From contig JAXCGZ010009476.1 of NCBI GenBank assembly GCA_037179515.1, forward strand, positions 77,501 to 141,500: DNA of 64,000 nt, written 5' to 3'. The notes beneath the pieces were generated by a model, which saw only the letters and a program-made list of their open reading frames with translations, had not been told where the DNA came from and did not search any database. Every line of letters begins with the position of its first letter. Position 1 is the stretch's first letter. Below, one piece after another: positions 24,907-36,897 of the stretch. The position numbers and the translations under genes are program-made. Origin of the DNA: Halocaridina rubra (Eukaryota; Arthropoda; Malacostraca; Decapoda; Atyidae).

Positions 24907-26247
24907 TCACCTTGGTGGTTCGAAAGTTTCCAAGGTGGTGAGATGTGTGTCTATGTTGTCAAGTATTTCCTTAACAATTTTGGCTGCATGAACTGTCGCA
25001 TTGGGGTGTTGTGGTTCCATGTTTAATCCGTTCCTTAAGCTGTTTGTCTTTGGACATTCTAAAAGATAATGCAGCAGGGCCTTATCAGTTGTCTTGTGAC
25101 AGTGTGCACACTCTTTTCTGGGGTTCTCAATAATTTCCCAGCAGCATTTGTAGCCTAGCCTGAGTCTAGCTATCGTGACAGCCAGACTCCTTGGGGTGTA
25201 TTTGGATACCGGTGAGGGCTCAAGCTTTGTTGCTTCCCTGTACCACGTGGCAGAGTAGGAGCTTTTGTTGACCCAGTAGTTGTGGTTTTCCTGCTTTGAT
25301 CTCTGTAGTGCCTGCTTGGTTTTTGATTTGTATTGTTGAAGATTGGGTTGTATAGATTGCTGTATGCTGTGGCATAAGACAGCATCCTTGGCAAGTTGAT
25401 CGGCCTTGTCATTTCCAGGGATGTTGATATGGCTGGGTATCCAGTTGATGGTTACCGGTCTTCTTTGTTCTTGATGTTGCACTAGCAGTGTTTGGACCGT
25501 GCTGATTAGGTTGATGTTTTCTTTGAACTTCTGCTGCTGTAGTGCTTGGACAGAGGAGAGTGAGTCGGTGTGTATCGTAACAGGTCCTTGTCCTTTTTCA
25601 ATTGAGTTGTGCAGAGCCATTTTGATGGCAAATAACTCAGTTTGCAGAGTGGAGCAGGAGTCTGAGAGTCTCCAGGAGGCTGTAAAACTCTCCGAGTAGA
25701 CTGCTGCTCCAGTTGCAGGGATACCAGCATTGACAGTACCATCTGTGTAGTAGGAGACGCCTTCTGCTTGGTTGGTTTCAGCGATGGCAGCTAGAGCTGC
25801 TTCATGCAGTTGTATCTTTGAACAGGCTTTCTTACTGTCAGGAAGACTAGTGGTGTTGAATTTTGCAGGGTGTGCTCTCCATGGGACTAGCGGCTTGTAG
25901 TTGGTGCAGGGCTTGTCTAAGTTTATTCTTGCCAGTTCAGATGCCATGTTGCATTTGTGAATACTTTTCAGAAGGTGGCCGGCATAGCTGTTTGGGATAG
26001 GGAGGTCAGGATGTTTGTTGAGGGCATCTTTCAGCCTTTTTTGCGTGTGGGATTTCCTTTCGGATAGCAGAGCCTTTGTTATGGAGTTGGTGTTGGAAAC
26101 GTTTATCCAGCTATATAAGGGAGGTAGATTTGTTTCCATTTGTAGGTTGCATATCCTGGTCCACATAGGAGCCCCCAGCATGTAACGCATGGCATTGTTC
26201 TGGATCACTTCAATGGTGGAGATTTGTTGTGCATTGAGGTAATCAGG
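24907..26247 (-). pseudogene. I/Nimb-like RNase H and zinc-finger tail
   Basis: After a linker (VIQNNAMRYMLGAP) comes an RNase H domain with all four acidic residues visible: YYTDGTV, LQTELFAIKMA, IHTDSLSSVQ and GNDKADQLAKD. The C-terminus has RLRLGYKCCW and CAHCHKTTDKALLHYLLEC, a Cys2-His-Cys tail. RNase H degrades the RNA strand after reverse transcription. The frame is open for about 430 codons to the stop at 24907, so the copy is fairly young. Confidence 0.88.
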
Positions 26248-27008
26248 GATCTAATGGTGGCTGTACAAAATTTCCTTAGGACCTGAATACCTGCTCCTTT
26301 TTGGAGAGATGTCATATATCTCATAGGGGTTAGTCTGCTGTGAGCTCTTTCTCTGAGATATGTGATCTGAGGTTTGAAGGTGAGATGCCTGTCTATGTAA
26401 ACTCCTAGATACATGAATGTATCCACCCACTCTATGTTTTCATTGGCTAGGGTGATCGGGGCTAGTGGTACTGGAGTTTTTACGGCCATAGCTTTTGTTT
26501 TGTTTCCGTTGATTTTGAGTCCCAGCTCCTTGCTTTTCTGATGGAATAGGTCTACTGCTTTTTGAGCGCTGGCTAATCTATTGCCTTCTCTGCTGATGAA
26601 GACTACATCATCGGCATAGATGAAGATGTCTACTCCTTGGGGTAGTTGAAGTTGAAAGAAGTTCTCCATCAGTACATTGAAAAGCAGTGGACTGAGGATG
26701 CCTCCTTGTGGGGTACCATTTTCTAATTTCTTGTAAGTTGATAGATGCCTTTGGAATTTTACTCTAGCCTCTCTGTTTCTGACATGGTTTGAGACCCAAC
26801 TTAGTAGATGTCCCTTAACTCCCTTTTTTGCTAGGGAGCTCAGGATGGCTGCTGGATTAGCCAGTTCAAAAGCCTTCTCAAGATCTAAGAAGACTACAAC
26901 TGCGGCCTTGTTGTTAATGCAGCTGAGGACATCCATAATGCACTGTGTGGTGCCTACATTATCTCTGTAGGCATACAAGTGAGGGTGTAAGGGGCCTATT
27001 TTGAATTT
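26205..27008 (-). pseudogene. I/Nimb-like reverse transcriptase
   Basis: RT motifs in order: HLYAYRDNVGTTQC at the truncated start, VVVFLDLEKAFE (motif A, catalytic Asp), NGTPQGGILSPLLFN (motif B), DIFIYADDVVF (motif C), GLKINGNKTKAM and YLGVYID (thumb side). All catalytic Asp residues are intact. A single-base frameshift near 26247 separates it from the downstream RNase H part. Confidence 0.88.
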
Positions 27009-27840
27009 TTGGATAAAATGAACATTGAATTCCAGGCAGAATATTTGAGGCTTAGTACACTCCAGTCCTCTATTTCTGATGAATATCGGAGCATCCTAAG
27101 CATGTTTGTTAAGAAGAAAGTGCTAGAGCGGCAACTTTCTGAGATTAACCCTCATGATGCATCTCTGTACCTTGATGTCAACAGTATAAAGCTTGGTGGA
27201 AGATGTGAAGCTCTGGTGTTGAAAGAGCCACTAGGGGAAAGTAAAACAAGGTTCCTTGCAGATTGCCAAAAGTTTTTAGTTGAGCTGTGTGTACAAATAA
27301 GAAAGAGATTTCCCATGGAAGAAGATGGTGTCCTAGCACGACTTTCAGTTATTGATACAAAAGTTGCTCTCTCTTCACAACGAAAAGTTTAGTCTATTGC
27401 ACAGTTGGCTGTTCATTTTCCGACACTTGTGAAATAGCCAGATCTTGATGACTTGCAAGAACAGTGGGAAGATTTGTTGCATTGCAAGGCAAGCCTTCAA
27501 AAGTTGAGCCTGTCACCAACAACTTTTTGGCAAGAACTCTTTGAAGTAAAGGATGGAAGAGGAGAAACAAAATTTTCTACCCTTGCAGAATTCATGAGAT
27601 ATTTATTGTCTTGCCACATTCATCCGCTGCAATTGAGCAGATGTTTTCCAAGATCATCATCAAAACCAAGCATTCAAACCGGCTGTTAACTCAAATTGTT
27701 GCAAACAGAATGCTTGGAAAGCAAGCAGTTGCAAGACAAAGGATCTTGCTGCAGTTGGAGCCCATCAAAATCTCTCCTTAATGACTTGAAAAATGGAAAA
27801 TGTCATCAGCGCTATATGGTAAACTTCTCCAAGTCAGAAG
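27009..27840 (+). pseudogene. hAT transposase, C-terminal half with dimerisation domain
   Basis: Continues the transposase after the LINE insertion: NIEFQAEYLRLSTLQ, then KTRFLADCQKFLVELC (to 27392), a stop, then LQEQWEDLL and the hAT dimerisation region in shifted frames around 27580-27770 (TLAEFMRYLLSCHIHPLQ, then VANRMLGKQAVARQ). The rest to 28067 is 3' noncoding. Broken by at least one stop (27390) and one frameshift near 27640. Confidence 0.78.
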
Positions 27841-28112
27841 TGGCAACTATATACCCTGAAGAAGAGGAAGGAGCAGTAGAAGACCTTCAACTTCAAGTCT
27901 TTATGTAAATCCCAAAGGTAAGGAAATTACAGTACATATTTTAAGGCTATATTAGGAGATAAATGTTCACATACTTGAAAAGAATAAATCTAGTAGTTTT
28001 TAGGTAAGTCTGGTGGGTTTTGGAGGAACAATCTTGTTTTTTCCCAAATTATTGAGTGACAACACTGATGTACATATTAGTAAGCACAAATTATTAGCAT
28101 ACAAAACTAAAT

Positions 28113-28574
<462 letters not shown>

Positions 28575-28579
28575 ATGAA

Positions 28580-29502
28580 TATGGTGACTATTCCCAGAAT
28601 GCCTGCTTTCACCTGGTCAATGAATAGTCTACACAATAATATTTTCTCAACCAACTTCAAATAAAGTTGGGCTAAAACTTACTGGCTTATAGTTAAGTGT
28701 AACAGACAAACTGTACGGTACTAGAGGGGAAGGGCATGACTTATGTTTGCTTAATAGTAGTGGAGAACTCCCACTGGTTAATGACACACATACACTAAAT
28801 AGTATTAAAGTGAACACTGCACAAATCCAGTCTTAAATGAAAGACTCATCGATAAAATGTAAAAATATATTGAAAAAACTTAACATTATAATGGAGAGCA
28901 ATATTTCAGCTTAAAAGAAAAGGATAATTTTTACTCTAGTTTAGGTGGCAATAAGGTGAATTTAAAAAAAATGACAAAGAGTTATAGCTCCAGGCACAAC
29001 TGCTGAACACATCAAAACAAACAGCACTTAATATCGAAATAATGATTATTCAAAATCCAAGAACTTTATACAATATTGAAACACAGTGACTGCTTGACAA
29101 ATTCGACAGCACTAGTCCAAGGGGCGAAATGGGAGGCTCGTAAATTTACACGAATTTTACGAGTCTCTAACAATAGGTCCTCACCTGGTGCTGTCTTCAG
29201 AGAGAGTCTTCGTCCGTTCTGTAAACAAATCAGACGAGCCTCACCTTCTTAAATAAAAGGATATATTTTTATCATATTTTACATAATTAAGGACTTCCTA
29301 AGATTTAGATTAACTTTACAAACAAATCCCATTTATTCATGAGAAAATGATGAATTAATGACAAAATACATGATTGTTATAATATAGTCTCTCAAATGAA
29401 TATATACATGTAGGCTGATGCATACTACTTATGGTATTAAAAAAAAAAAAACACACACAAGGTATAACTAATGAAACTGTGTGTGATAGACAGATCACCA
29501 CA
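28580..29502 (-). repeat. BEL 3' LTR (923 bp)
   Basis: Pairs with 34150-35141. It lacks the GA expansion and the AAAC expansion seen in the other LTR, and carries an A run at 29440-29450. Confidence 0.92.
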
Positions 29503-29519
29503 CTCTCCCCCCCAAAAGG
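29503..29519 (-). promoter_or_regulatory. BEL polypurine tract
   Basis: Minus strand GGGGGGGAGAG directly abuts the 3' LTR, the position where plus-strand DNA synthesis starts. Confidence 0.75.
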
Positions 29520-29600
29520 GTAGGAAGCTAAATAAATCACATGTACAAACATAATAAAGTGTAGAACAAAAACAGAAAATATAAAGGCATCATTTACAAC

Positions 29601-32597
29601 CTATCCTACTCCAACAGAGTTGAAGGATCTAACGAATCTGACACTTTCCTCTGGTAAAGGAGGGGGACCTGGTGGAGAGATCGTCTTGCCAACTGTCTTT
29701 TTACAGAAAATACATGTTTTTAATATTTTCTTCACAATAACTCTACCTTTAGAGATCCAAAACTGTTTCCTAAGTCCTGACAACATTTGTCCTAATCCAC
29801 AATGATGATGTTGAATAAGATAATGAACTATTATAAGTTTGGTCAATGGATGTTTGGCAGGTAAGTAAATTGGAAATTGTGCTTCAGGAGATAGATCTGA
29901 ATTCTGTAATCTACTGCCACAACAAATTAACTGATCTTCATTCAAATGTAAATCTAATTGTTTGACTAAATTGATGAGTTCCGAAGCTGGTTTCAAAAAG
30001 GCAAATAAAGTAGGAAAACTTTGCAACTGGGCTAATCTAATGCAAGCATTAAGAGTATTCAACCTGAACTTGTCGTGGAAATAATGATTACAGAACTGCT
30101 TTACATATGACATGATTCTTATAACTTTAGTAAGAGATGAATATTTACTCATCTCAAAATGAGGAAGTATGGGTTCATTAACATTAGGTTCTGTTAAAAT
30201 CTCATACACTACTGTAAAATTAACAATGTACTCTTTCTGTTGTGGATATTCTGATGGATTAAGCAAAAATGAAGGTCCATGTCTCCACATGACACTGCTA
30301 TTCAACTTTGATACACTAACACCTCTGGTCAATATATCTGCAGGATTCTCTCTAGATGGGACATGTGAAATGTTCAAATCAAACATAGATCGCAAAATTG
30401 CGAATTTCACACACTCTGTTTCTCACAAAAACATCTGATGATGAATCATGATACACCCAATTGATGGTAACTTCACTGTCACACCATATAGTGCAACCTT
30501 TAAATGCTAATTTCTCATTAGACAAGAGTGTCTGAGCCAATGCTGAAGCTAAAGTAAGTGAGAGTAACTCTAACTTTGGAATGGTGAGTGGAGGATTTGA
30601 TGATACTCTTACATTACTCATAATAATATCACTAGATTTGCTTCTCAAGTCCACAGCATATGCAACTAATCCATAAGCTACTTTAGATGAATCACAAAAT
30701 ATGTGCAAATCTGATACACCAGGGACAATTACAAATCTACGATACTGAATGGTTGACATCTGATTCAAATCTCTGCAAATAACTGAAAATTCTTGTACTA
30801 AAGGTTCTGGCAAAGGTTCATCCCAAGATCACTTACTTCTCAATAATTTTGAAATGAATAACTTTCCCTTGATCAAGATTGGTGATAACAATCCTAAAGG
30901 ATCAAATACACTAGCAATTACAGATACAACTGATCTCTTGGTGATTTGATGATGCACACACTCCTCCTTGCACACTTTCTTACTGGAGTACAATTTGATT
31001 TCATCGTTTACAACATTCCAAGAAATTCCTAAAACATTTATATTATTCAGATCCAATTGGTCATGATTAACACTTACTTCATCATTAAATTTTACATCAT
31101 TACTCACCCAACCTTGTAATGGCATAGAGGCTTCTGCTAAAATAGAATTTACAATGGGATACTCTGTTTTTAACTGTTCAGAGTCTGAATAGGTACAAAC
31201 AAAGTTATTTACATAGAAATGAGAGATCAGTGACTTAGCTACTGGATGTAAATGTGTCTCCAAGTGATATGTGAGTGTTTTCTGAAGCAAAAAGGGAGAT
31301 GATGTTGCACCAAAAAGTACTACTTTAAATCAATAGGTAACTACCTTCTGAAGTGTTTCATCCTCGAACCACAAGAATCTACAGAAATCTCTGCAGTTTG
31401 GCAAAATACCTATACGTAAGAAGGCTTTGGAAATGTCTGATACAGCAGCTACAGGGTTAGTACGAAATTCAATGAGTGAATCAACAAGTTTATAGGTTAG
31501 GCTTGGGCCTGTTAGTAAACATTCATTCAGACTCTTTGATTTTGAATCAGCTCTACTAGAAGCATTAAACACTACTCTAATAGGAGTGGTAGGAGAATTC
31601 TTATAGACTGGATGATGAGGTAAGTAATAAGTCAATCCGTCTGTAACTGAAGGGTTATCAATTTTCTCAATGAATCCCCATTCAATGTACTCATTAAAAA
31701 TCTTTGAGCATTGTCCATAAAGTTCTGGACGAGTTGCAAAGGATTTAGCTAGTGATATGAGCTGACTATAAGCTCTTCTATAGTTAGTTGCTGGTCTCTC
31801 ATTGCCCACTTTGGCATAGGTCCAAAAATAATCGAACCTGCTGGACTAGACAAAACTGTAATTCCGGAATAGAAAGTACGGTTGGTCACAAATCTAGAAT
31901 AGTAATCTGCACCAATTACCATATCTATGTCACTAATCACATCAGAATCAATGCTAGGATCTGCAAGTTTGATCCCCTTTTTGCAGAGCATTTCTGCAAC
32001 ACTAGCAATGCCAGGTACATATAACGTAGTGTTAACCTTATCATAGACGACAGCATAAATCGGAATTCATTGTGTACCAATGCGTACTACAACACGAACG
32101 ACGTCACACGAAATATTCTCGGCTTGATTACCAAATGAAGTCAGTTTAAGTGAGATGCAAAACACTGGAGTGAGTTTAAGGCACTTTACTACTGCAGAAT
32201 GAATGAAAGACCGTTGAGCACCGGTATCTAAAAACATCCTAACTGTTTCACGTACCCCAGCACCAGAAATCTTAACAATTGCTGTAGGAAGTGCTACTGA
32301 AGGAAGTGGAACCTTATTAGTCTGGACATCTGTTTGAGCAGAATTAGCGACACTGTCATCTCTTCCTGACAGGATTCTAAACTTATCCACTACTACTTGA
32401 TTAGTGGGAATGTTACTGTTAAGGTTAGTTCCATTATTAATAATTGTTGGGGCATTAGACGCAACTGACATTTGATTAACTGCAGTACTATGGTTGGTTA
32501 GCTTCATGCAGAGAAAGGTATGATGTTTGCCATTACAATTTCTACACTCAGCCGTCTCTCTACACTGTGAGGCTCTATGGCCTTTCTGCATACACAC
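29601..32597 (-). pseudogene. BEL Pol: protease, RT, RNase H, integrase zinc domain
   Basis: Protease: MFLDTGAQRSFI near 32200. RT: LTYYLPHHPVYK near 31620, FRIGILPNCRDFCRFLW-type block near 31385 (as LRIGILPNCRDFCRFLW), and FYVNNFV near 31210, where the usual YVDD or YVDN reads YVNN. RNase H: LHIFCDSSKVAYGLV near 30700. Integrase: HHHCGLGQMLSGLRKQFW and CIFCKK near 29690-29800, then PPLPEESVRF and a stop at 29601. The DDE core that should follow is missing. At least five frame breaks (near 31990, 31750, 31310, 30815 and 30400). Confidence 0.88.
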
Positions 32598-33805
32598 AAA
32601 ACAGTCCTAACTCTCTAACTCTGTTCTTCCTGGCTTCATGAGTTGCGTAATTAGAACAAAACTTAGTTTTATGAATATCCTTACAAAAGAGACAAGGTTT
32701 ATTCCAAGTACCTGAATTGCTAGATGACGAATTAAACTTATTTTGAGTCTGGTACACAACTACTTGTTCAGGTACTGTACTAAATCTATGATTAGAATTT
32801 GTACTAGAATTCTGACTAACTACTACTTTAGTTTTGGAATGTGCATCAGAATGTGAACCTTGCTTATTCCTAGACTGTTCAGAGAGAATACGAGAACATT
32901 CCATGACTTTGACAAGGTGTCCAATACCATCCTTCAATAGTGTAATAGTTAAAGTATAAATACTGTACTTATTAAAAAGGTACTCTAAAGTTTTAGGACT
33001 AAGTTTCTTAGCAATTATGTCTTTTATTAGGTAGTCATCATAAGTTACTTGGGTTGCACCATCTATCTGCATCAACAAAATTTGAAATGTTAACTGACAT
33101 TCGGTCAACTCAGCTAAATTATGTTCAGGGGGTTTAATGTCCAATAAATCTAAATGTAATTGCTGCAACAAAAGGTCATTGTCAGCAAAGCTTTTTCTCA
33201 ACAAACTTAATGCTATACTGTAATTACCACTAGTTATGAGAAGATCCTCAATAGTTCTATAAGCTTTACCTCTCAAATAAGATCTGAGCATGCTAAATTT
33301 CAATACTGGCTTAATGTCTTGACGACTATCAATAAAACTACTAAAGGAATCCCAAAAACAATTCCACTGACTCAACTGACCATCAAATTCAGGAATCTTA
33401 ATCTCAGGCAACTTAGGGTGTGGAAGGGGTCTAGCTGGTACTACTTGTCTGACTAGGAGCTTGACTAGTTGTAGCTTGTGCTTGACTACCAAAGGACAAA
33501 TGATCATCTATAGCTGACTTAATTTGTATGAGCACTTTATAGGCATTACGCTTCAGAGTTCTGTGCTCTCTAGAAAATTGGCTAAGCTGGGTACTATCAA
33601 TAGCATCTTGACTAGCTGTCCAATGTACATCAATGGACTCATACAACTTTGTAAGTTCTGCTTCTGAAAACTGTAACGACCGTAAGGATGGTGGAGGAGA
33701 CGCTCTAAGGTCATGTTCTATAGAACTGAACATATCTATCGGATCGTCGGTTACAACCTTGTAAAGTTCAAACGCTTTACTTTCATCGATTGATGGTAAA
33801 GACAT
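32575..33805 (-). pseudogene. BEL Gag
   Basis: Start ATG at 33805 (MSLPSIDESKAFEL). The first 124 residues are in one frame and the rest (33507-32575) in another; one frameshift lies near 33480. The second part has PEIKIPEFDGQLSQWNCFWD, the capsid-like hallmark of BEL/Pao Gag, and C-terminal cysteine motifs (CLFCKDIHKTKFC), continued by CMQKGHRASQC and CRNCNGKHHTFLC in the next frame. Gag would form the particle and bind RNA. The 312 bp between this gene and the primer-binding site are leader without ORFs. Confidence 0.88.
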
Positions 33806-34117
33806 CTTGCTGGATTAATCTTTTCCTTATACAAATCACAATAATTTTGGCTCGGTGGCCAAACTAATACCTAAATTTACTAGGATTGTAATATCTATAT
33901 CCTAGGTACACTTGATTACACACGCATATATTCAAATAGCTAATTTAAACCTTCTCTTGGACTAAGGAATTCGACATCAGCAGTGATATCACAAAAAAAT
34001 ATGCCATGGATTTATGTACAGTGTTTTAATATCAAAGTTCAAAAACAATACCAAATGTAGCCTATTCCAAATATCATTCAGTAAATGTAGTGAAGTATGC
34101 TAGCAAGGCTAAGCCCC

Positions 34118-34135
34118 ATCTGGTTTGAAGGACCA
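34118..34135 (-). promoter_or_regulatory. BEL primer-binding site candidate
   Basis: Minus strand reads TGGTCCTTCAAACCAGAT, 14 nt inside the 5' LTR. It begins with TGG, as expected for a tRNA 3' CCA end. I could not assign the tRNA. Confidence 0.55.
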
Positions 34136-34149
34136 GAAAAACTAGAATA

Positions 34150-34780
34150 TGTGGTGTCTATTCCCAGAATGCCTGCTTTCACCTGGTCAATGAATAGTCT
34201 ACTCTCAGTTTTTGCAGGCTACCGTACAATATTTACTCAACTAACTTCAAATAAAGTTGGGCTAAAACTTACTGGCTTATAGTTAAGTGTAACAGACAAA
34301 CTGTACGGTACTAAAGGGGAAGGGCATGAGTTATGTTTGCTTAATAGTAGTGAACTCCCACTGGTTAATGACACACATACACTAAATAATATTAAAGTGA
34401 ACACTGCACACATCCAGGCTTAAACGAAAGACTCATCGATAAAATGTAAAAAGATATTGGAAAAAAGCTTAACATCATGATGGAGAGCAATATTTCAGCT
34501 TAAAAGAAAGGGATAAATTTTACTCTAGTTTAGGCGGCAATAAGGTGAATTTTACAAAAATGACAAAGTTATAGCTCCAGGCATGACTGCTGAACACATC
34601 AAAACAAACAACACTTAATATCGAAATAATGATTGTTCAAAATCCAAGAACTTTATACAATATTGAAACAGTCACTGCTTGACAAATTCGACAGCACTAG
34701 TCTAAGGGGCGAAATGGGAGGCTCGTAAATTTACACGAATTTTACGAGTCTCTAACAATAGGTCCTCACCTGGTGCTGTC

Positions 34781-34819
<39 letters not shown>

Positions 34820-35141
34820 CTCGTCCGTTCTGTAAACAAATCAGACGAGCATCACATTCTAAAATAAAGGGATATATTTTTATCATATTTTACATAATTA
34901 AGGACTTCTAAGATTTAGATTAACTCTACAAACAAATCCCATTCATTCATGAGAAAATGATGAATTATTGACAAAATAAATGATAGTTATAATATAGTCT
35001 CTCAAACGAATATATACATGTAGGCTGATGCATACTACTTATGGTATTACCAAAAAAAACAAACAAACAAACAAACAAACAAAAAAAACAGACACAAAAG
35101 GTATAACTAATGAAACTGTGTGTGATAGACAGATCACCACA
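34150..35141 (-). repeat. BEL 5' LTR (992 bp)
   Basis: Longer than its partner owing to a GA tract (34787-34817), an AAAC tract near 35050-35090 and a short insert near 34201. Otherwise very similar by eye. Confidence 0.92.
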
Positions 35142-35293
35142 ATGAATAATATTATTAGCATGGTATGCATGGTGAAAACTAAACAAAATATGAGAATGAG
35201 AGAAAGAGGGAGAGAGAGAGAATTGCATTTCTTGAGTATGAAATATATTCTATAGCCTGAATATTTATGATATACTTATTATTCCTTTCCTCT

Positions 35294-35492
35294 GTCCTGC
35301 TGGCTAGTACAGTGGTAACGCGCTGGCTTCGCATTCATGAGGTCGAAAGATCGGTTCCCGTCCAAGACCGAGAGTTTAAGCTGTTTACTGGCAGGAACTG
35401 TTGTGGTTGGACACCACAGTGGGGGGTTGGGGCTTGCCCTGGCTGACGAATACCCATTGTATTGAAATGGAAATAAAGTTTATTATTATTAT
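35294..35492 (+). mobile_element. tRNA-derived SINE (about 200 bp)
   Basis: Head with A-box-like tagtacagtggtaacgc (35305-35321) and B-box-like gatcggttcccgtcc (35349-35363), a body, and a tail aaataaagtttatt with TTA repeats. Transcription would be by RNA polymerase III. The target duplication is obscured by TTATTA on both sides. It is unrelated to the tandem tRNA-headed repeat elsewhere in the window. Confidence 0.75.
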
Positions 35493-35970
35493 CTGATACT
35501 ACTAAATTCTCGTCAGTCACGCCCCCTCTTTCACCCTCTCTCGTCGATCCTCTCTGTGGGAATGGGGGGAGAACCCCAATCCCATTGCCCTTGTTCCTGT
35601 GGAGGCGAATCTCAATGTATAAATGCAAACTATTGATAATTATGCATGTGTTATGCGTGTACCAGTATGTACACTTTATTTATCTGGTAGGTGTACACAA
35701 GAGCGACTGAAGTACTGAAGGGTGAATCTGCTTAGCTTGCACTGTTAACTGATCGTACGATAGGACCTCTCCTCCCTCACCATAAACACCACACCTACCT
35801 CACTCTTTGCATTCGGATAGCATCATTACGTTTTGATATTATACCTATGTCTTAGAAGTAAATTTAACTTTTACTAAAGATAATAATCTAGGTCATCAAT
35901 ACTATTCACACTACTATTACTACTACTTTTATTATTATATTTACTTTACTGTTATCACTCTCATTATTTT
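35493..35970. other. No recognisable feature
   Basis: Mixed-composition sequence without convincing ORF or match. A cactactattactact run near 35915 is the only low-complexity part. Confidence 0.5.
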
Positions 35971-36427
35971 TTCAAGCTAAGCTTGGAAAAGTTCAAAGAC
36001 ATGCCACGAAATTGGTGCCAGAAATACGCAATCTCAGCTATGATGAGAGCTGATGGAATTAGACTTACCATCACTCGAAGCTAGAAGATTGAGGGGGGAT
36101 ATGGTGACAGTCTTTAATTTCCTTCATGGTTATGATAGAGTGGATAGGGATCGATATTTTGATATGGCTGGCTCTAGAACTAGAGGTCATAGTTTGAAGC
36201 TTCGTAAGAAAACTTCTTTGCAGGATGTAAGGAAATACTTTTTCAGAGTAAGAGTAGTTGATAATTGGAATTGGCTAAGCGAGGAGGTAACTACTGCTAT
36301 CTCAATCCATAGTTTTAAGGACTGGTATGATAAGTATTACTAAGTATAAAATGGAAGCGATCAGGAGACGGGAAGATACAAGCTTTGGGCTCTTTCCCGT
36401 AAACACAATTTGGTAAATACATTTAGG
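35971..36427 (+). mobile_element. LINE-A 3' fragment, copy G
   Basis: Begins in RT C-terminal codons (LGKVQRHATKLVPEIRN; written aagcttggaaaagttc), runs through MVTVFNFLHGYDR and TRGHSLKLRKK (open 36053-36343), and ends with the stem-loop and terminal repeats. A deletion in the LSYDERLREL segment shifts the frame near 36048. A short CA tract (36430-36446) then leads straight into the 5' UTR of copy H. Confidence 0.87.
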
Positions 36428-36446
36428 TAAATACACACACACACAC

Positions 36447-36897
36447 AGTACTGAGTTAAGTTGCCAGGTAGTACAGCTGTCTTATTTTCTTCATTTTTTT
36501 GCTTTTCTTTTAGCTTTCTCTTTTACTATTTTTTTTTATTTTGTATATATATTGAGTTAAATGTAAAGTCTAATCCTCTGATAATATATCTTGGTTAGCA
36601 AGTAAGTTTATCAGTTAGGAAGAATATATAGCAGAAACAGGTGGGTGCCACCTCAGACACAAATTCGAATTTTCCTTCAGGTTTGACTTTTGTTTTTCTT
36701 TTTCTTTTTATCCTTAAATTACCATGGTCAAGTTTTTAAGTTAAGATGTGTGTTACCAGAAAAGAGATAAACTGAGTCACTAAATAGCACTTATATGGAG
36801 ATATAAAAATTCTGTGTGAATCTTAATTAAAAGTTTTTCTCTTTTTTTCCCTCTTTCTCGTCTTCTTTCTATATTCTGTGAGAGGGAGAACATAAAA
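36447..36897 (+). other. LINE-A 5' UTR part (copy H)
   Basis: Matches the complement of 8212-8541. Contains T-rich runs. No ORF. The left border lies directly at a CA tract. Confidence 0.7.

Larger units (their letters stand above)
24806..27008 (-). mobile_element. I/Nimb-like LINE inserted in the hAT
   Basis: A 2.2-kb 5'-truncated LINE flanked by a perfect 12-bp target duplication TTGGATAAAATG (24794-24805 and 27009-27020). Its 3' end carries a CAA-repeat tail (24806-24820 in complement). RT and RNase H are both present, the order seen in the I group. The truncation lies at the start of the RT domain. Confidence 0.9.
22916..28067 (+). mobile_element. hAT DNA transposon, 5.15 kb, with nested LINE
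   Basis: Terminal inverted repeats: left end CAGTGTTGCCA, right end TGACAACACTG. Both sides are flanked by the perfect 8-bp duplication ATGTACAT (22908-22915 and 28068-28075), the length typical of hAT. Subterminal atctagtagt motifs occur at both ends (near 22965-23015 and 27985). A CT tract lies at 23050-23088. Coding remains of a BED-finger transposase lie on the plus strand, interrupted by an I-like LINE (24806-27008). Without the nested insertion the element is about 2.9 kb. Confidence 0.92.
28580..35141 (-). mobile_element. BEL/Pao LTR retrotransposon, defective
   Basis: LTRs at 28580-29502 and 34150-35141 begin TGTGGTGA and end TCACCACA (left edge G to A in one copy). The element is flanked by the perfect 5-bp duplication ATGAA (28575-28579 and 35142-35146). 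Internal order on minus: primer-binding site, Gag, protease, RT, RNase H, integrase zinc domain, polypurine tract. The integrase catalytic core is absent. A related solo LTR is at 57243-58203. Confidence 0.92.

Noticed and set aside
24788..24991. ORF spanning the hAT and LINE junction
   Set aside because: Chance fusion across the insertion border at 24805.
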